Shown: positions 63,302 through 64,000 of the stretch, in pieces
Layout: each line of letters begins with the position of its first letter
Numbering within the stretch: the stretch's first letter is position 1
Origin: Rhizobium freirei PRF 81
Lineage (GTDB): Bacteria > Pseudomonadota > Alphaproteobacteria > Rhizobiales > Rhizobiaceae
NCBI RefSeq assembly: GCF_000359745.1
Contig: NZ_AQHN01000006.1
Coordinates: 1-64,000, forward strand
Length of the DNA: 64,000 nt
Reading direction: 5' to 3'
Notes under the pieces: generated by a model
Told to the model about the DNA's origin: nothing
What the model saw: only the letters and a program-made list of their open reading frames with translations
Databases searched by the model: none
Translations under genes and position numbers: made by a program

Positions 63302-64000
63302 ATGACGACGATCCGGCAATCGGTGATCGCCTACGAGACATGGCTGCGGGCACAGCTCGGCGCCGATCTGGTAGAGGCTGGTCTGGAGAAGAAGCACAAG
63401 CTGATGAGGGTCGACGGCTTCTCCTTCCTGCGCGGAACCTATTGGCGCTGGGCCGAAACGATCCTCGACATCTGTCCCGACCTCAAGGGCGCGCCGCAGC
63501 TACTGTCTATCGGTGATACGCATCTGGAGAATTTCGGCACATGGCGTGACGAGGAGGGGCGACTCGTCTGGGGCGCGAACGACTTCGACGAGGCGGCCGT
63601 CATGCCCTATGCGCTCGATCTCGTGCGTCTTGCAGTGAGCGCCATCCTGGCGCGCAGCGAGGATGGCCCGACGCCACGCACTGTTGCCGATAGCATCGTC
63701 GCAGGCTATCGCCGCGGCTTGCGCGCGCCGTCTCCTGTCATTCTCGAACGCGATTACAAATGGCTGCGCAAGGCTGTGCTGCTGCCCAATGCCGAGCGCA
63801 AGGCTTTCTGGGAAAAATATCGCAGCCTGCCGCCGGCAAACGGCCCGATTGCAAATCGCTATCTCGAAGCGCTGAGCAAGGCTTTGCCTGGTCCTGCGAC
63901 CGTATTCGAACCCAAGCCGCGCCTCGCCGGCACCGGCAGCCTCGGACGGCCGCGCTTCGTTGCCTATGCCGAATGGCGCGGCGGGCCTGTACTGCGCGAG
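63302..64000 (+). CDS. DUF2252-family protein (partial, runs off the window)
   Basis: The frame runs from ATG 63302 to the window end without a stop, 233 codons so far. Family-like motifs are LLSIGDTHLENFGTW (about 68-81) and GANDFDEA (91-98). The GDxHxxNF and xDFD pattern resembles the catalytic loop and metal loop of aminoglycoside kinase-like enzymes, so a small-molecule kinase is possible, although the family is uncharacterised. GAGGTGCG precedes the ATG. The C terminus lies outside the window. Confidence 0.85.
   Translation, partial: MTTIRQSVIAYETWLRAQLGADLVEAGLEKKHKLMRVDGFSFLRGTYWRWAETILDICPDLKGAPQLLSIGDTHLENFGTWRDEEGRLVWGANDFDEAAVMPYALDLVRLAVSAILARSEDGPTPRTVADSIVAGYRRGLRAPSPVILERDYKWLRKAVLLPNAERKAFWEKYRSLPPANGPIANRYLEALSKALPGPATVFEPKPRLAGTGSLGRPRFVAYAEWRGGPVLRE

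Overview
The window reads as a chromosomal segment of an alphaproteobacterium of the Rhizobium/Agrobacterium group. The grounds are high G+C coding sequence, LepA, IF-3, PheST and GuaA proteins of rhizobial type, a BA14K-like secreted protein, a BTLCP transglutaminase-like protein with a CtrA-type box, an MbfA membrane ferritin with an Irr-type iron box, and intergenic repeats typical of rhizobial genomes. The assignment rests on recognition by eye, not on a database search. There is no rRNA, CRISPR array, prophage, transposase or conjugation gene; the mobile-type content is small repeats and two toxin-antitoxin pairs.

Layout. 1-5.5 kb: two tiny membrane proteins, tRNA-Leu(CAG), a phosphohexomutase, a secreted BA14K-like protein, a SelW-like protein, a lone class I amidotransferase, a GFA-type zinc protein and a CcdAB pair lying directly downstream of lepA. 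5.6-13 kb: lepA, an XRE-cupin/GNAT operon, a HAD remnant cut off at a ~190-bp MITE-like repeat, an acetylpolyamine deacetylase-like gene, an RhtA-type exporter and a CDP-diacylglycerol pyrophosphatase. 13-16.7 kb: truncated haemoglobin, mbfA, the BTLCP gene and an alpha/beta hydrolase. 16.9-22.4 kb: the translation block infC (AUU start) - rpmI - rplT - pheS - pheT. 23-31 kb: penicillin-binding protein 1C paired with a 1838-residue alpha-2-macroglobulin, an envelope repair/defence pair. 31-38 kb: two aldo-keto reductases, regulators (LysR, GlxA-type AraC), an isochorismatase-like hydrolase, an M15-like protein and a Gfo/Idh/MocA dehydrogenase.

38-42 kb carries GtrA and GtrB-like proteins divergent from a large polytopic membrane protein, which together look like a three-component glycan-modification system. 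42-50 kb: xseA, a quinone reductase, a VOC protein, M29 aminopeptidase, YbaK, a PIN/ribbon-helix-helix toxin-antitoxin pair in toxin-first order, an ArsC/Spx-like protein, a MarR regulator with a cysteine-rich tail and twin palindromes, and an aspartoacylase-family gene. 50-64 kb: a YhhS/YfcJ-type MFS exporter, a quinone oxidoreductase/LysR divergon, a SulP transporter, a 2H phosphoesterase, an Ogt-type DNA repair methyltransferase, GNAT, a third LysR with a small divergent operon, guaA, an MTA/SAH nucleosidase-thioesterase pair, an NTF2-like protein and the start of a DUF2252 gene running off the right edge.

Most of the content is housekeeping with short accessory inserts. The items most worth following are the gtr-like divergon (38.2-41.7 kb), the MarR locus (48.2-49.0 kb), the non-AUG infC start with the rpmI leader, the two toxin-antitoxin pairs with operator-like palindromes, and the repeat families, one of which supplies the stop codon of neighbouring genes.
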